Positions 47,808-58,259 of a stretch of DNA of 64,000 nt are shown here, piece after piece. The stretch's first letter is position 1; every line of letters begins with the position of its first letter. The notes under the pieces were generated by a model. That model did no database searches, was not told the origin of the DNA, and was given only the letters and a program-made list of their open reading frames with translations. The translations under genes and the position numbers were made by a program. Origin of the DNA: Dermacentor variabilis (taxonomy: Eukaryota; Arthropoda; Arachnida; Ixodida; Ixodidae); contig NC_134568.1 of NCBI RefSeq assembly GCF_050947875.1, positions 216,363,648 to 216,427,647 of the forward strand, written 5' to 3'.

Positions 47808-48443
47808 TTCGTTCGTGAAAAAAGCTGTACTAGAGCCAGGTGACGCTCGTCAAAGGGCCACTTAGCTTCTGCTTCTATAGCTCCATATATACTATGGCCG
47901 TTTTCGTAGGATGTCCACGCCCCTCGCGACTATATGTCAGCACATCACCACGCGCAAACCATCGGTGTAACACGACTGCTCGGCAAAAGAAAACAGTCCA
48001 AGGTATGCGTGTCAACAGGTAAGGGAGCCTGAGGCGCGACTGTTGTAAAATCAGCTAGCCCAGTAAAGGACTAAAGGCTTGCGATCGCCTCTTCGATCGC
48101 CTCTCCGATCGACCTTCTCAAGACTCGTTGATCGGCCTTGCAAGCCAGACGCTAACATCTCGAGTTGAGCGCGATAGCATCGAAAGCGGTAATCTGATGT
48201 CCTTTCTGCATGCGTACGATTGTGCAGTTTTTCCTTGATGCGACTGTTTCATGGAACCAAAAACATTGACAGCGGAAATAAAGTCTATGATAAACGTGGT
48301 GCACATCAGTCGGAAAGCCGAAGGATCCATTGTCGGTTATAGTTAAATGGAATGGGAAATGTTCGGCTAACGGCGAACTTTTGAGGATCGTTTCAGAATA
48401 AAGATATGGTAGTGATATTAAGGCAAACCTTCTCGCGCCTTTT
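47808..48443. other. 5' flank of the receptor gene, no gene recognised
   Basis: A short direct repeat, GATCGCCTCTTC/GATCGCCTCTCC, lies at about 48,083-48,108. A - strand frame at 48,152-48,472 shows no known domain. Confidence 0.35.
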
Positions 48444-48850
48444 TTGCTCATGTCAACATTAAGATATTGCACAGGCTCGCATAGCTTAGACGTTAGATAT
48501 TGCTATGGACCATCCCCACCTGTGCCCGACGGTCACTACATCACGACTCCCATGCAAGGCGTTCTCCTTGCACATGGTATCACAGTACGCCTTAACGTTT
48601 TATCTATTACGACCGATTGCGTTTGCCTGCCAGTTGCCAATTTCGGCTTGACGACACAAGTGCTGCCATGCGGGATGGCCCGGCTTTGCACCTTCGAGGA
48701 TCACACAGTAGCATCTATTGTAGTGGACGACAGTTCAACTTTCAGTCGGATAGTACAAGTTGCAGTCTGCAACTTGTACTATCGCCGACTTACAGAGAAT
48801 GATTGCGCCCGACTTGCCGTCCGAGCACGCTGGCAAGCTCTTTCAATATC
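48444..48850 (+). pseudogene. possible gypsy pol segment left of the LINE insertion
   Basis: The open frame contains CVCLPVANFGLTTQVLPCGM then ARLCTFEDHTVASIVVDDSS, which resembles the spacer between protease and reverse transcriptase in tick gypsy-group elements (L-x-NF...x-LP-GM-x-A). It would be the left half of the element that resumes at 51,222. It contains the palindrome 48,749-48,783. Confidence 0.45.
48749..48783. repeat. 35-bp palindrome inside the gypsy-like segment
   Basis: GATAGTACAAGTTGCAG and its exact reverse complement around a single T. Confidence 0.9.
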
Positions 48851-49421
48851 TTTTACAACTGGCAATATCTTTTACAACTTTATTTTTCGCTCGAAATACC
48901 ATGTTTTTAGTTTTGCTTGTGTTCACCTTTAGGTAATTTTCCTGCGACCACTGACACATGTATTGCAAAAACTCACTACCTGTGGAGGATAGGTCATTTT
49001 CTCTACTACCCGTAATGAGCACCGTAAGGTCATCGGCGTAGGCAGTAAGGTTCACCGGTAGCTTAGTGTAAAATATATCATTTAAGCAAACTAAAAACAA
49101 CAAAGGGCCTAAGATGCTGCCTTGCGGCACGCCCGATTTTATGTATTGGCCATCAGACAGAGCATCCTTGTGTGCTACAATTTGTTTCCGATGTTGAAGG
49201 TATGACCCTATCAAAGAATTAGGAATCCCTCTTATACCATAGTGGTTTAGTTTATTTACTAACAAGTCATGATTGATTAAATCAAAGGCTTTGGAAAAGT
49301 CAATATAAATTCTGAGGACAAGGAGCTTGTCTTCAAATGCATTTATGATGAGTTCCTTTTGCTTGAGCAGTGCCAACTCAGTGGATCGTTTTGGTCTGAA
49401 CCCAAACTGATCATCCGACAA
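48843..49421 (-). pseudogene. LINE reverse transcriptase (FSKAFD to YADD)
   Basis: 192 codons: DDQFGFRPKRSTELALL, RIYIDFSKAFDLINHDLL, SGVPQGSILGPLLFLVCLND, LTAYADDLTVLITGS, LKVNTSKTKNMVF. It is cut off right after this motif, where the inverted segment ends. One in-frame TAG (about 49,520) separates it from the upstream ORF. Confidence 0.9.
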
Positions 49422-49520
49422 AACGGAATGCTTATCTAAAAAATTAGTTATTCTCGTGTGAATAATTTTCTCTATGCCTTTAGAAATTACCGGTAGAATA
49501 GAAATTGGCTTGTAATTTGA

Positions 49521-49973
49521 CTATTCAGAGGTAACGCATCCTTTGTGTATCACGATAACTTTTGCAATCTGCATCTGCTTAGGAAATATTCCACTACTGA
49601 GACAAAGGTTGAATATGTATGTTAAGATTGGGGCTAACAAATCAATTACATACTTCATAGGTTTTATTTGAAAACCGTTAATATCTAAAGCCCTACTATT
49701 TTTAAGATTTCTGAATACAGAAATTATTTCATTTTCTTTTGTAGGGGACATAAACATCGACATCGAGACTCCTGGTGCTTGGTGAATTGACGTGTTTGTT
49801 GAATTAATAGGAGAGCATACTGTATTTGTGATATTTACAAAGAAGTTGTTAAAGGCATTTGAGAGATCCTGCCCTGTCAGCATAGCACCATCGCGCATAA
49901 TGCAGCTTTGACCACTGTTGTAGTGACGTCCAAGTAGTTTACGTAGTTGATGCCATCGATGCTGAGGGTTCAT
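49521..49973 (-). pseudogene. LINE linker and RT N-terminus
   Basis: 150 codons with LSNAFNNFFVNI, FRNLKNSRALDINGFQIK and ILTYIFNLCLSSGIFPKQMQ then IAKVIVIHK, the usual pre-RT blocks. It ends in a single TAG, after which the frame continues into NYKPISILPV. Confidence 0.85.
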
Positions 49974-50857
49974 GCTAGAATTATCTGAGAACGAATAGCT
50001 GAAGTATTCGACTTGGCTCGACGCAGTTCTTTGTTCAAGCTATTGCGATATTTCTCATATTGAGATAATTTCACGGGATCCTTAGATTTAATGAATTGCG
50101 CATATATTTTCGTTCTTTTTTCTATTTTTTTCAATAAGACATTCGTAATCCATGGTTTCTTCGAGTTTCGTTTGCGACAGCATCTTAAAGGAAAGCAGTT
50201 TTGATATATGTGGTTTAACACAATCATTAGTGAATCGTACGCAACATCTGCGTCAGGCAGCGACAATATATGGGAGAAGTCGGTTGTACATATTTCATTA
50301 CGAAAGGTGTCGAGGTATTTTGAATCAATGCAGCAATAATAAGACACCGGTGATTTAGAAGCATGTTTAGGGTTGGTATTAGCAATAAATGCAAATACTG
50401 GAAAATGATCACCGATGTCAGTTATCAAAGTTCCGGAAGTTATAGTGCTTTTATCGTTGTTAGTGATAATTAAATCCAAAGTAGTTGAAGTGGAACAAGT
50501 TACGCACGTTGGTACAGTAATTACATTCACAAGAGCATAAGAAGCAAATAAAAAAGCAAATTCTCTCTGCTCTGGTGACGCGGTTCGCATATCGATATTC
50601 ATATCACCGGAAAGGTATAGCACGTGCTCATTTATAGACACGTAATAAAAAAGTGCTTCTAACGACGAAAAAAAAATTTCAAGTTTTCCGTCTGGAGGGC
50701 GGTAGACAACACAAAAGATATTTTTGTCACTCTGAACGGTTAACACTTCACAGTCCGGAGTGCAGAACGCGAATTTCTCAAGTATTGTTGCAGGAAGCGA
50801 ATTCAACAATTTGCAGGGATACACCACCACCTCTTCGAGTTTGCCTGTTATTAGCAA
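49970..50857 (-). pseudogene. LINE endonuclease, C-terminal part
   Basis: Contains NIFCVVYRPPDGKLEIFF, LYLSGDMNIDM (GD-N motif), TTLDLIITNN and GDHFPVFAF (the SDH-equivalent reads GDH), then a basic linker RRCCRKRNSKKPW equivalent. Frameshifts near 50,800 and 50,005 join it to its neighbours. Confidence 0.85.
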
Positions 50858-51089
50858 AGTGAGTATAATTGTCTAGCACAAAGTACGTTGAATCATCGTG
50901 GTACCAGGTTTCAGTAAACATTATTGCATGGAACGAAAAATTAAGGGAAGTAAACAGGCTGCGTATTTCATCAGCCTTGTTGCACACAGAACGACAGTTC
51001 ATACGAAAAACAGCAACGCTATTTTCACAGTAAACGCTATCTAGATCTGCGATAGAAGAAAGTTCGAAGCAGGTCATGGGGGCATCCAT
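50778..51089 (-). pseudogene. LINE endonuclease, N-terminal part
   Basis: Contains FRMNCRSVCNKADEIRSLF and FHAIMFTETWYHDD (N and ET/W metal-site motifs of AP-type endonucleases), then RRGGGVSLQI. The frame slips near 50,800. Confidence 0.85.
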
Positions 51090-51182
51090 GTTTTTAGCTC
51101 ATTTTATTCAAATCATTCGAGCTAGTGTTGTATATATTGTATAATCCCCCCTCAGCTCTTGCTGGAGCCTGTGAGGTATATT

Positions 51183-51219
51183 GAATGAATGAATGAATGA
51201 ATGAATAAATAAATAAACA
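51183..51219. repeat. (TGAA)n(TAAA)n tail
   Basis: A tetranucleotide tail at the + strand 3' end of the LINE, directly abutting the resumed gypsy RT sequence. Confidence 0.9.
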
Positions 51220-51361
51220 CCGGCGATTCCCTCCTATTCATCGCCACCCCTACCGAGTACCATCGGATGAGAGTCAAGTTATCCATGAAGAAGTTCGCAA
51301 AATGCTTGCCAAGAACATTATTGAACCATCGTGTAGTCCTTAGGCGTCACCTGTTGTTCTG

Positions 51362-52051
51362 GTGAAAAAGAAAGATGGCTCATGGCGATTTTGCGTGGAT
51401 TATCGGCACCTTAACAGAGTTACAACAGAGGACGTGTATCCCATACCTCGATGTGATGACGCCCTTGACTGTCTCCACGGTGCTCGCTATTTCTATTCTA
51501 TTGACCTTCGCTCCGGCTACTGGCAGATTACCGTGGATGATCTAGACAGCGAAAAGACCGCCTTTGTATCACCTGACGGTCTTTATCAATTCAAAGTGAT
51601 GCCATTCGGTCTGTGTAACGCTCCAGCCAAATTTGAGCGCATGATGGACTTCCTTCTTCACGGTTTCAAACGGTCCACATGCCTGTGCTACTTAGATGAC
51701 GTTATAGTATTCTCCACCACATTCACCACGCACCTCAAGCGCCTCTCAGCAATTCTAGACGTTTTTCGTCGAGACGGTCCGCAACTCAAGGCGTCAAAGC
51801 GCCATTTTGGCGCTTGCGAGATTACCGTGCTTGGACAACTCGTTGATGCGAACGGAGTGCAACCGGACCCAGGCAAAATCCGTGCTGTTACACACTTCCC
51901 TGTTCCGAAGTGTGTCAAGGATGTCCGCAGCTTTATCAGCCTATGCTTGTACTTTCACCGTTTCGTCAAAAATTTTGCGGCCATCGCACGACCTCTTACC
52001 GAGCTTTTGAAGAAAGACACGAGCTTTTTTAGCGTTTTGAAAGAAAGATAA
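51362..52051 (+). pseudogene. gypsy reverse transcriptase
   Basis: Contains VKKKDGSWRFCVDYRHLN, FYSIDLRSGYWQITV, FKVMPFGLCNAPAKFERMMD, CYLDDVIVFS (catalytic YLDD) and a tether region with PDPGKIRAV. An upstream TAG within the P-S-P region and a frame break after LLKKDTSFF disable it. Confidence 0.92.
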
Positions 52052-52278
52052 CAAGGCCTCTGCGTTCTCGCATCTAATCAACCTTCTCGCCACGCTGCCC
52101 ATTTTGGCCCATTTTGATCCTTCTGCCCCTACCGAAGTCCGTACCGATGCCAGCGGCCACGAAATCGGCGCAGTAGCACAACCTCAGCGCGGCAACGATC
52201 ATATCACCGCTTACGCGAGCAGGCTCCTCTCAACCTCCGAGCGCACTGTATTCCATCACTGAGCGTAAGTGTCTGGCC

Positions 52279-52920
52279 TTGGTGTGGGCGGTTGCGAAGT
52301 TCCGCCCTTACTTATATGGCCGACCCTTTTCGGTCGTCACAGATCACCACGTGCTTTGCTGGTTGTGCTGGCTGAAAGATCCTAAAGGACGACTTGGTCT
52401 CTGGGCGTTACGCCTACAAGAATATTCGTATCCTGCCATATACAAATCTGGCCGTCTCCCCAAAGACGCTGATTGCCTGTCCCACCCCCCAGTCGGCCCG
52501 CCTGACGAGGCCGACAGTAGCACCGCCAAAGGCATTTTCTCTGAGTCCGCCTTCGCTAACATCGCCGATGAGCAGTACCGGGACCCATCGCTGCGAGCAC
52601 TCATCGAGCGTCTGCACTCTTCACCTACCGCCGCCTGTGTTCGCCCATATGTCCTCCAGGACGGCGTTCTGTACCGAAGGAACTTCCTCCCTGACAGATT
52701 TGATCTTCTTGTCGTGCCCAAACATTTACGACGGACTGTGCTTTTCGAGCTCCATGACGCACCCACGGCAGGACACCTTGGGGTTTCTCGCACGTACGAC
52801 TGCATTCACCGCCGCTTCTATTGGCCCGGTCTAGCTCGCTCCGTCCGACGCTATGTTTCTGCCTGTGATTCATGCCAGCGTCGGAAAACGCCTCAGGCGT
52901 TGCCTGCCGGTCATCTCTAG
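52279..52920 (+). pseudogene. gypsy RNase H end and integrase zinc domain
   Basis: 213 codons: RPFSVVTDHHVLCWL and KSGRLPKDADCLSHPP (RNase H end), then HDAPTAGHLG...CDSCQRRK, an intact H-x-H-C-C zinc motif of the integrase. It ends at TAG 52,918; the integrase core continues beyond it. Confidence 0.9.
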
Positions 52921-53815
52921 CCGATCATCATCCCTTTTGAACCGTTCTTCCGTGTCGGACTAGATCTCCTCGGTCCCTTTCCCACGTCATCCTCAGGCAA
53001 CAAATGGGTAGCCGTTGCAACTGATTACGCCACCCGATACGCCATCACACAGGCTCTCTCGGACCAGTTGCGCCACTGATGTCGCAGACTTTCTCTTGCA
53101 CGACATCATTTTGCTTCGTGGCGCTCCGTGACAGCTGTTTACTGACCGTGGTCGTAAATTTTGTCGAAAGTTATCGCAGACATTGCACGTTCCTGCTCCA
53201 CTCAGCACAAGCTGGCCACCTCGTACCACCCTCAAGCCAATGGAGTGACGGAGCGGTTGAACCGTAGCCTCACAGATATGCTGTCCATGTACGTTTCGAA
53301 GGACCGCCATGACTGGGACATTGCCCTTCCTTACGTCACATCTGCCGACAACTGTTATCGCCACGACACCGCGGGATTTCCTCCATGTTATCTATTGTAT
53401 GGTCGCAAACCGACCTTGCCCCTTGATACTGCACTTCTTCCTGTTGCGACCCCAACAAGCGAGTATGCGCGCGACGCCATCGCCCTGGCCGACGATGCAC
53501 GGCAGCTTGCACGTACTCGACTGACGGCCTCGTAAACTACCCAGCAGCGTCTGTACGCCTGTTACAGTGACGTACAGTTTTCGCCTGGTGCGTTAGTGCT
53601 CCTCTGGTCACCCTCTCGTCATGTGGGCCTTTCAGAGAAGCTCATTTCCCGGTAAACGGGCCCCTATCGCGTGCTACGTCAGGTGACGCCAGTGACCTAT
53701 GAAATTGCTCCGGTCAATTCTACCTCACCCTCTACTCTAGCATCCAGTGATGTTCTGCACGTCAGTAGGCTCAAGGCCTACTACACTGATTCCGAGCCCG
53801 GCCCTTAGTTGCTCC
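52921..53815 (+). pseudogene. gypsy integrase core and C-terminal region, broken
   Basis: GLDLLGPFPTSSSGNKW (first catalytic Asp), then frame breaks, then SYHPQANGVTERLNRSL (catalytic Glu) at 53,221-53,270 and the tail PFAW-like HDWDIALPYVTSA. A terminal block ends SDVLHVSRLKAYY at about 53,780. Several internal stops. Confidence 0.85.
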
Positions 53816-54309
53816 AGGACGGCGCTTTTGCCGTCGGGATTAGCTACGGACCAGTATTCCCGATGTCCACTGACGAAGAGGCCAGTGGTGCGAAGACGAC
53901 GGCGACGATTAGCGGCTAGCGCGGGCTGTTGCCTTTTGGCCAAGTGCAGCGCATTGATCTGTAAATATACTTGTATATAGCGTCACGTCTGCGTCTTCCT
54001 ACGTAACAATATTGCCCTCAGTGAGCGCTTGCGGACCCCGCTATAAATGAATAACATTTTCCTCGATGGCAAGCCACACTTTGAGCGCCCACGAGGAAGA
54101 GGAGTGTTGCTATCTTCTGGCAGACCTAGCTTTGCAAAAGCTGCGGGGAATTGCTCCGTCTGAGTGCGGCTTATCAAATGATTCAGAGCTAAAAGCCCTT
54201 CGCAACGCATACAGAGAGTCTAATCGCGAGGATGATGTTCATCCGGGGCACAATACGCTGCGCGGAATTCATCCCACTTTGCCCTGCTAGCCCGCTCACA
54301 CCTGACCAG

Positions 54310-54470
54310 AAATTATGGATGGAGATGGATGGATGGATGGATGGATAGATGGACGGACGGATGTTATGAGCGTCCCCTTTGGAACAGGGGGGGTGGGTTG
54401 TGCCACCAAGCTCTTGCGATTATACTGCCTAATGTTTGCCTAATGCCTTAATTATTTTGCATCTCTTAGT
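54310..54470 (-). mobile_element. LINE 3' end fragment with (CATC)n tail
   Basis: Read on the - strand: GGCACAACCCACC, CCCTGTTCCAAAGGGGACGC, TCATAACATCCGTCC, then (CATC)n. This matches the remembered layout of tick LINE 3' termini. The parent coding region is absent. Confidence 0.5.
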
Positions 54471-54511
54471 CCTGTAGTGTTACCTTAACGCCATACAAAA
54501 GTGAAAATACA

Positions 54512-54727
54512 CCCGCCGTGGTTGCTAAGTGGCTATGGTGTTGGGCTGCTGAGCACGAGGTCGCGGGATTGAATCCCGGCCACGGCGGCCGCATTTCGAC
54601 GGAGGCGAAAGCACCCGTGTACTAAGGTTTATGTGCACGTTAAAGAAGTCTAGGTGGTCGAAATTTCCGGAGTCCTCCACTACGGCGTGCCTCAGAAAGT
54701 GGTTTTGGCACGAAAAAACCCATAATT
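54512..54727 (+). mobile_element. tRNA-derived SINE (Ruka-like), copy 4
   Basis: CCGCCGTGGTTGCTAAGTGG (box A), GGGATTGAATCCCGGCC (box B), GCACGTTAAAGAAGTC, GTCGAAATTTCCGGAGTC, end CCCATAATTAAA. Confidence 0.88.
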
Positions 54728-54774
54728 AAAATTAAACTAATTCCAAACTTGCCTTGATGCTTGCGACCTTTCAG

Positions 54775-54915
54775 CTTAAATGATATTGCGCAACGAAAAA
54801 AAAAAAAAACGACACGGACGTGAGAGAAGACGGCACACTAAGCGCTTGGTGTGTCGTCTTCTCTCACGTCCGTGTCGTTTTTTTTTTTTTTTTTTGTCGC
54901 GCAATATCATTTAAG
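54775..54915. repeat. near-perfect foldback hairpin
   Basis: Outer word CTTAAATGATATTGCG, then an A/T homopolymer, then ACGACACGGACGTGAGAGAA and GACG, mirrored on the right arm with a tip near GCGCTTGG. The arms are about 65 bp. It shares the GAGAAGAC-type core with the 9.2, 13.5, 16.2 and 32.7 kb repeats. Confidence 0.9.
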
Positions 54916-55139
54916 TAATGGATTACCAACTTGCCCGGAATGCTGCTCTCATTAAGTTCACCTTTCAGCTGCCGGACGAGCGTGTTCTTTTTGTATATTT
55001 CTGGCGCATGGCACCGGATAAAAAATAATAATGCAATGATTAAAAAATGACTTTCTAATCATACAGTTTTAGCTGATGGTACATGGAAAAAAAGTCAGTG
55101 CACACGAGGTAGGCAGTTTTACAAATATACAATATTACC

Positions 55140-55770
55140 TGACATTGCAAAAATTAAAGAGGAACATAGTCAGTAATTAACAAATTCAGATTACACAACG
55201 TACGCTAGTTAATGTTGCATAAAAGTTGCGTTTATTAGTACTCTTTAGGATGCATTTGGGGAGGCGATTCCATTCAAGAGATGTGCGAGGCCAAAAAGAA
55301 CTTAAGAAAATTAATGTGACAAGCTGGATACCTACTTTATAGAGTTGATGAATACGATGCGATATATGTTGCGATGGAAATATCAATTTAAAAGATGGAA
55401 ATACAAGGTCAGCTTCATGTGCGGTTGGAGTAAGTATTCGATCATAAGTTGAACATATAAAACGAGAGGAGTAATTTTGAGAAATTTTAATGAGGTAACA
55501 CATTTAATGTAATTTTACATGTTGGATGCGTACTCTAATTTCGTTCGTATTATAATGTTTTCTGTAGTAGTAACTTGAGAGGGGATGGGTGGTATTTTAA
55601 CAGTAGCGGAGCAACTAACCCAAGGTTTGATTCGCATTGTTACTAATGTCGAAATAAGCTGACCAGGGGAGATTATCGGTAATATGAACGCTTAAATACT
55701 TTAATGAATATTCAGGCTCTAACATAGTGTTGTTAAGTAAGTACCTCGAAGAGGCGTTTTGAATTAGAGT
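55140..55770 (-). pseudogene. CR1/L2-type LINE C-terminal fragment
   Basis: The - strand has YLLNNTMLEPEYSLKYLSVH and ITDNLPWSAYFDISNNANQT (post-RT block), then after a gap SSFWPRTSLEWNRLPKCIL (end block). RT proper is absent. No RNase H. Confidence 0.6.
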
Positions 55771-55846
55771 TGCTCAGGTAATGTTGCTGCTACGTCTGTG
55801 GTGCCGCAGGGCTCCATTTTGGGGCCGATTCTGTTTCTTGTTTTAC

Positions 55847-56314
55847 AGCGAAGCTGAATATCGCTAGGCGATTAGTCCGTCCGTCTGTCGCCTGTACGCC
55901 GAAACCTCCTTCGGCGCCACCTCGTGCGCATGCGCGAAAAGAAGAAAGAGAAACAGAGGCGTTCGATTTACTGCGCTAGCAGTGACGTCGTTGCTCTCCG
56001 TCACAGCCGAGCGCGCGCGTTTCTCTCCGGCTCCGAAATGGGTTGGCCACGCGTCATACGTACTCCTGAGAAGCAGGCAGGTTTCGATCAGCAACGCCGC
56101 GAGCAGAACCGGGAACGAGCTCGTCTACGCCGTGCCGATCCTGCAGCCCGGGCACAAGAACAGGCTAGTACAGCCGAGCGCAACCAGCAACTACGTACCA
56201 AGGATCCGGAAGCTTACCAAGCAGTCGTTTAATGAACCGTTGGGATTAACCCAGTGATAAACACCGGGGTTCACTGGTTAAACATCTGTACGGAGTGCTT
56301 GGACGGTGATTTCT
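55847..56314 (+). mobile_element. inserted element with arginine-rich STPR-like ORF
   Basis: Starts TTACAGCGAAGCTGAATATC and ends near GTACGGAGTGCTTGGACGG, interrupting the LINE between RT motif 4 and the ADD box. An internal frame (about 56,038-56,232) reads MGWPRVIRTPEKQAGFDQQR followed by REQNRERARLRRADPAARAQ, a charged repeat style resembling STPR-type DNA-binding repeats. The same module is, to my recollection, repeated widely in tick DNA. The mobilising enzyme is unknown. Confidence 0.5.
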
Positions 56315-56439
56315 TTTTATTAATATTTGTGCTGTTATCAAAACTGAGATATATATATACAGTTCTTGCGGATGATTGTGTACTGTGTGCAAGGGCATTT
56401 AATGAGATATTGTTTTCTATTGGCGGCCAACCTGAAGCG

Positions 56440-56680
56440 AATTGAGTTGAATTCTGGGGTTTTACGTGACAAAACCAGTATTTGATAATGAGGCATGCTA
56501 TAGTGGTGGACTGCGGAATAATTTTGAGCACCAGAGGATATTTAGCGTGCCTCCAATGCACGGGACACGAGCGTTTTTGTATTTAACCGCATAGAAACGA
56601 GGCCGCCGTGGCCGGGATTCGATCCCGTGACTTCGTGTACTCCAGCGCAATACTATAGCCACTAAGCCACAGCGGCGGGT
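56440..56680 (-). mobile_element. Ruka-like SINE with 11-bp target duplication
   Basis: On the - strand: CCGCTGTGGCTTAGTGGCTA, GGGATCGAATCCCGGCC, ending TAAAACCCCAGAATTC. AACCTGAAGCG flanks it exactly at 56,429-56,439 and 56,681-56,691. The short duplication marks LINE-mediated insertion into the older LINE. Confidence 0.9.
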
Positions 56681-57238
56681 AACCTGAAGCGTGCAGAAAA
56701 TTGGCGTGTCACTAATAGCATGTCCCTGAACATAAATTAACGAGTACACGTCAGCTTTACTAGAAAAATCAGATATAATACAAAATCAGATTTGTTAAGT
56801 GGCCAATAAAAAGAATGTCACTCAAACATTTAGGTGCTATGCCGTCAGAGGATGGCTCTTGGTCATAACATGCTAATATCGTAGTTAGAAGAGCAGGGCA
56901 TGTTCTTGGCTTCTTGCAACAAAGTTTAAAACACGTAATCATTAACGTAAAACAAGCAACGTATAAAACAATTTCACCAATTGTGGAGTATGCTTGTCCT
57001 GTGTGGGGTCAGTTTTCTGATGTGCATATTAATGCACTAGAGAAAAAAATCCGTTATGACAAGATTCGTCCTGGGGAGATACAACCACTTACACTTAGAG
57101 AAGTGTAAAAGAAATGAAAAGAGAACTTGACTGAGTCATTTTGCTTGAACAACGAAGTAGGTTACGCCTTGAGCTGTTTTACTCGACCTTCCATAATCAT
57201 ATATGGGAATCTGCTCATAAGACTATCCGAAGCAGAGC

Positions 57239-57294
57239 GCTGCACGGGCCGGTTTTTCAGGCCCGACCCAGCCCGAGTCCAGACCCGTGCAGCG
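57239..57294. repeat. short GC-rich inverted repeat
   Basis: CGCTGCACGGG and CCCGTGCAGCG flank a CCCGA-rich centre. Probably a small dispersed repeat. Confidence 0.6.
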
Positions 57295-57419
57295 AGTTAA
57301 ATTCCGGAGCCGCGCATTTGTTTCCTCACGTAAATAACAAAATTACAGGGTCTCTTAAGATCGCTCTTAAGAGGTGAACGGCTAAAGCCTACTCTTCATC
57401 CTCTTATCATTCGCCTGAT

Positions 57420-57960
57420 CAGTAAGCATTTTTAGTCATTTGTGATCAGTTGTAGTCGTTACAATTCGTCGTTAGGCATATTGATCATTAGTAGTCATCA
57501 GTAGCCATTCCAAGTCATTCCAGTACTTATTAGTCATTACTGGTCATTACTAAACATTTCAGACATTTCTAATGAAGTGTAGTCGTTACAAGTTATCGTT
57601 AGACATGCTGGTCATTTCATAGTCATTACTAGTCATTACAAATTATTTTAGTCATTATTAGTCCTTACTGCTCACTAGTGAGCATTTTTAGTCATTTGTA
57701 ATCAATTGTGATCATTACAAGCCGTCGTTAAACATATTGGTCATTTCGTAGTCATTAGTAGTCATTTTAGTCATTACTACTCATTACTAGACATTTCTAA
57801 TCAATTGTGGTCATTACAAGCCGTCGTTAGACATATTGGTCATTTCGGAGTCATTAGTAGTCATTACAAGTCATTAGTATTCACTATTAGTTATTACTAG
57901 TCATTATTAACCTCTACCAATCTCTATTAAAACGTTATCATTCACTAACTGTCACTATCA
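57420..57960. repeat. degenerate TAGTCATT minisatellite
   Basis: Dozens of copies of variants of TAGTCATTAC/TAGTCATTT with irregular spacing. A longer internal period (CATATTGGTCATTTCG recurring at about 57,737 and 57,831) is visible. Non-coding. Confidence 0.85.
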
Positions 57961-58259
57961 ATCATTTTTTCATTCTTTAATATGTCTTTAATCTGTCTTC
58001 ATATGGCGTGATGACGCTTCGGCGGACACTCCGGCGGTCAGGTCTGCTGACACAAACTTCACCATGAGCCTAGAAAGGCTTTCGCCTTAATAACTTAAAG
58101 TTGGGACGTACCTTTTCAGTACTAATCTTTTAATGCGATTAGCATTCTTTGCCTACTACAGGCGTTTTGAGCCTACCTATCTGTCGTACATACCTGTCTA
58201 GACTCTTTCGCCGACACAATGGCCGAAGTTGTCAACCAGTTTGGGCCACTAGGTATATG

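Larger units (their letters stand above)
48843..51219 (-). mobile_element. CR1/L2-type LINE, apparently inverted by twin priming
   Basis: From 51,089 down to 48,843 the - strand encodes endonuclease then reverse transcriptase, but the expected C-terminal region and 3' UTR are missing at the low-coordinate side. At 51,110-51,219 a CR1-like 3' UTR instead runs on the + strand (CTCTTGCTGGAGCCTGTGAG, then (TGAA)n(TAAA)n). An inverted 5' part joined head-on to a direct 3' end plus tail is the product expected of twin-primed reverse transcription (inference). Gypsy-like sequence lies on both sides. Confidence 0.65.
51222..54008 (+). mobile_element. gypsy (Ty3) LTR retrotransposon, degraded pol and 3' end
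   Basis: Order: reverse transcriptase, RNase H, integrase zinc domain, integrase core, C-terminal chromodomain-less tail, and a likely LTR end finishing ACGTAACA at about 54,008. Multiple frameshifts and stops occur: a TAG near 51,342, slips at 52,040 and 52,260, a TAG at 52,918, then stops near 53,080-53,160 and 53,533. It is interrupted on the left by the LINE at 48,843-51,219. Confidence 0.85.
55780..57370 (+). pseudogene. degraded + strand LINE split by two insertions
   Basis: VPQGSILGPILFLV at about 55,801-55,845, then an inserted element (55,847-56,314), then VLADDCVLCARAF (YADD equivalent, Tyr to Leu-Ala shift) at about 56,362, a SINE insertion (56,440-56,680), then SPIVEYACPVWGQFSDVHI at about 56,970 and ELFYSTFHNHIWE at about 57,175. 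CR1/L2-type blocks in the right order with many stops. Confidence 0.65.
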
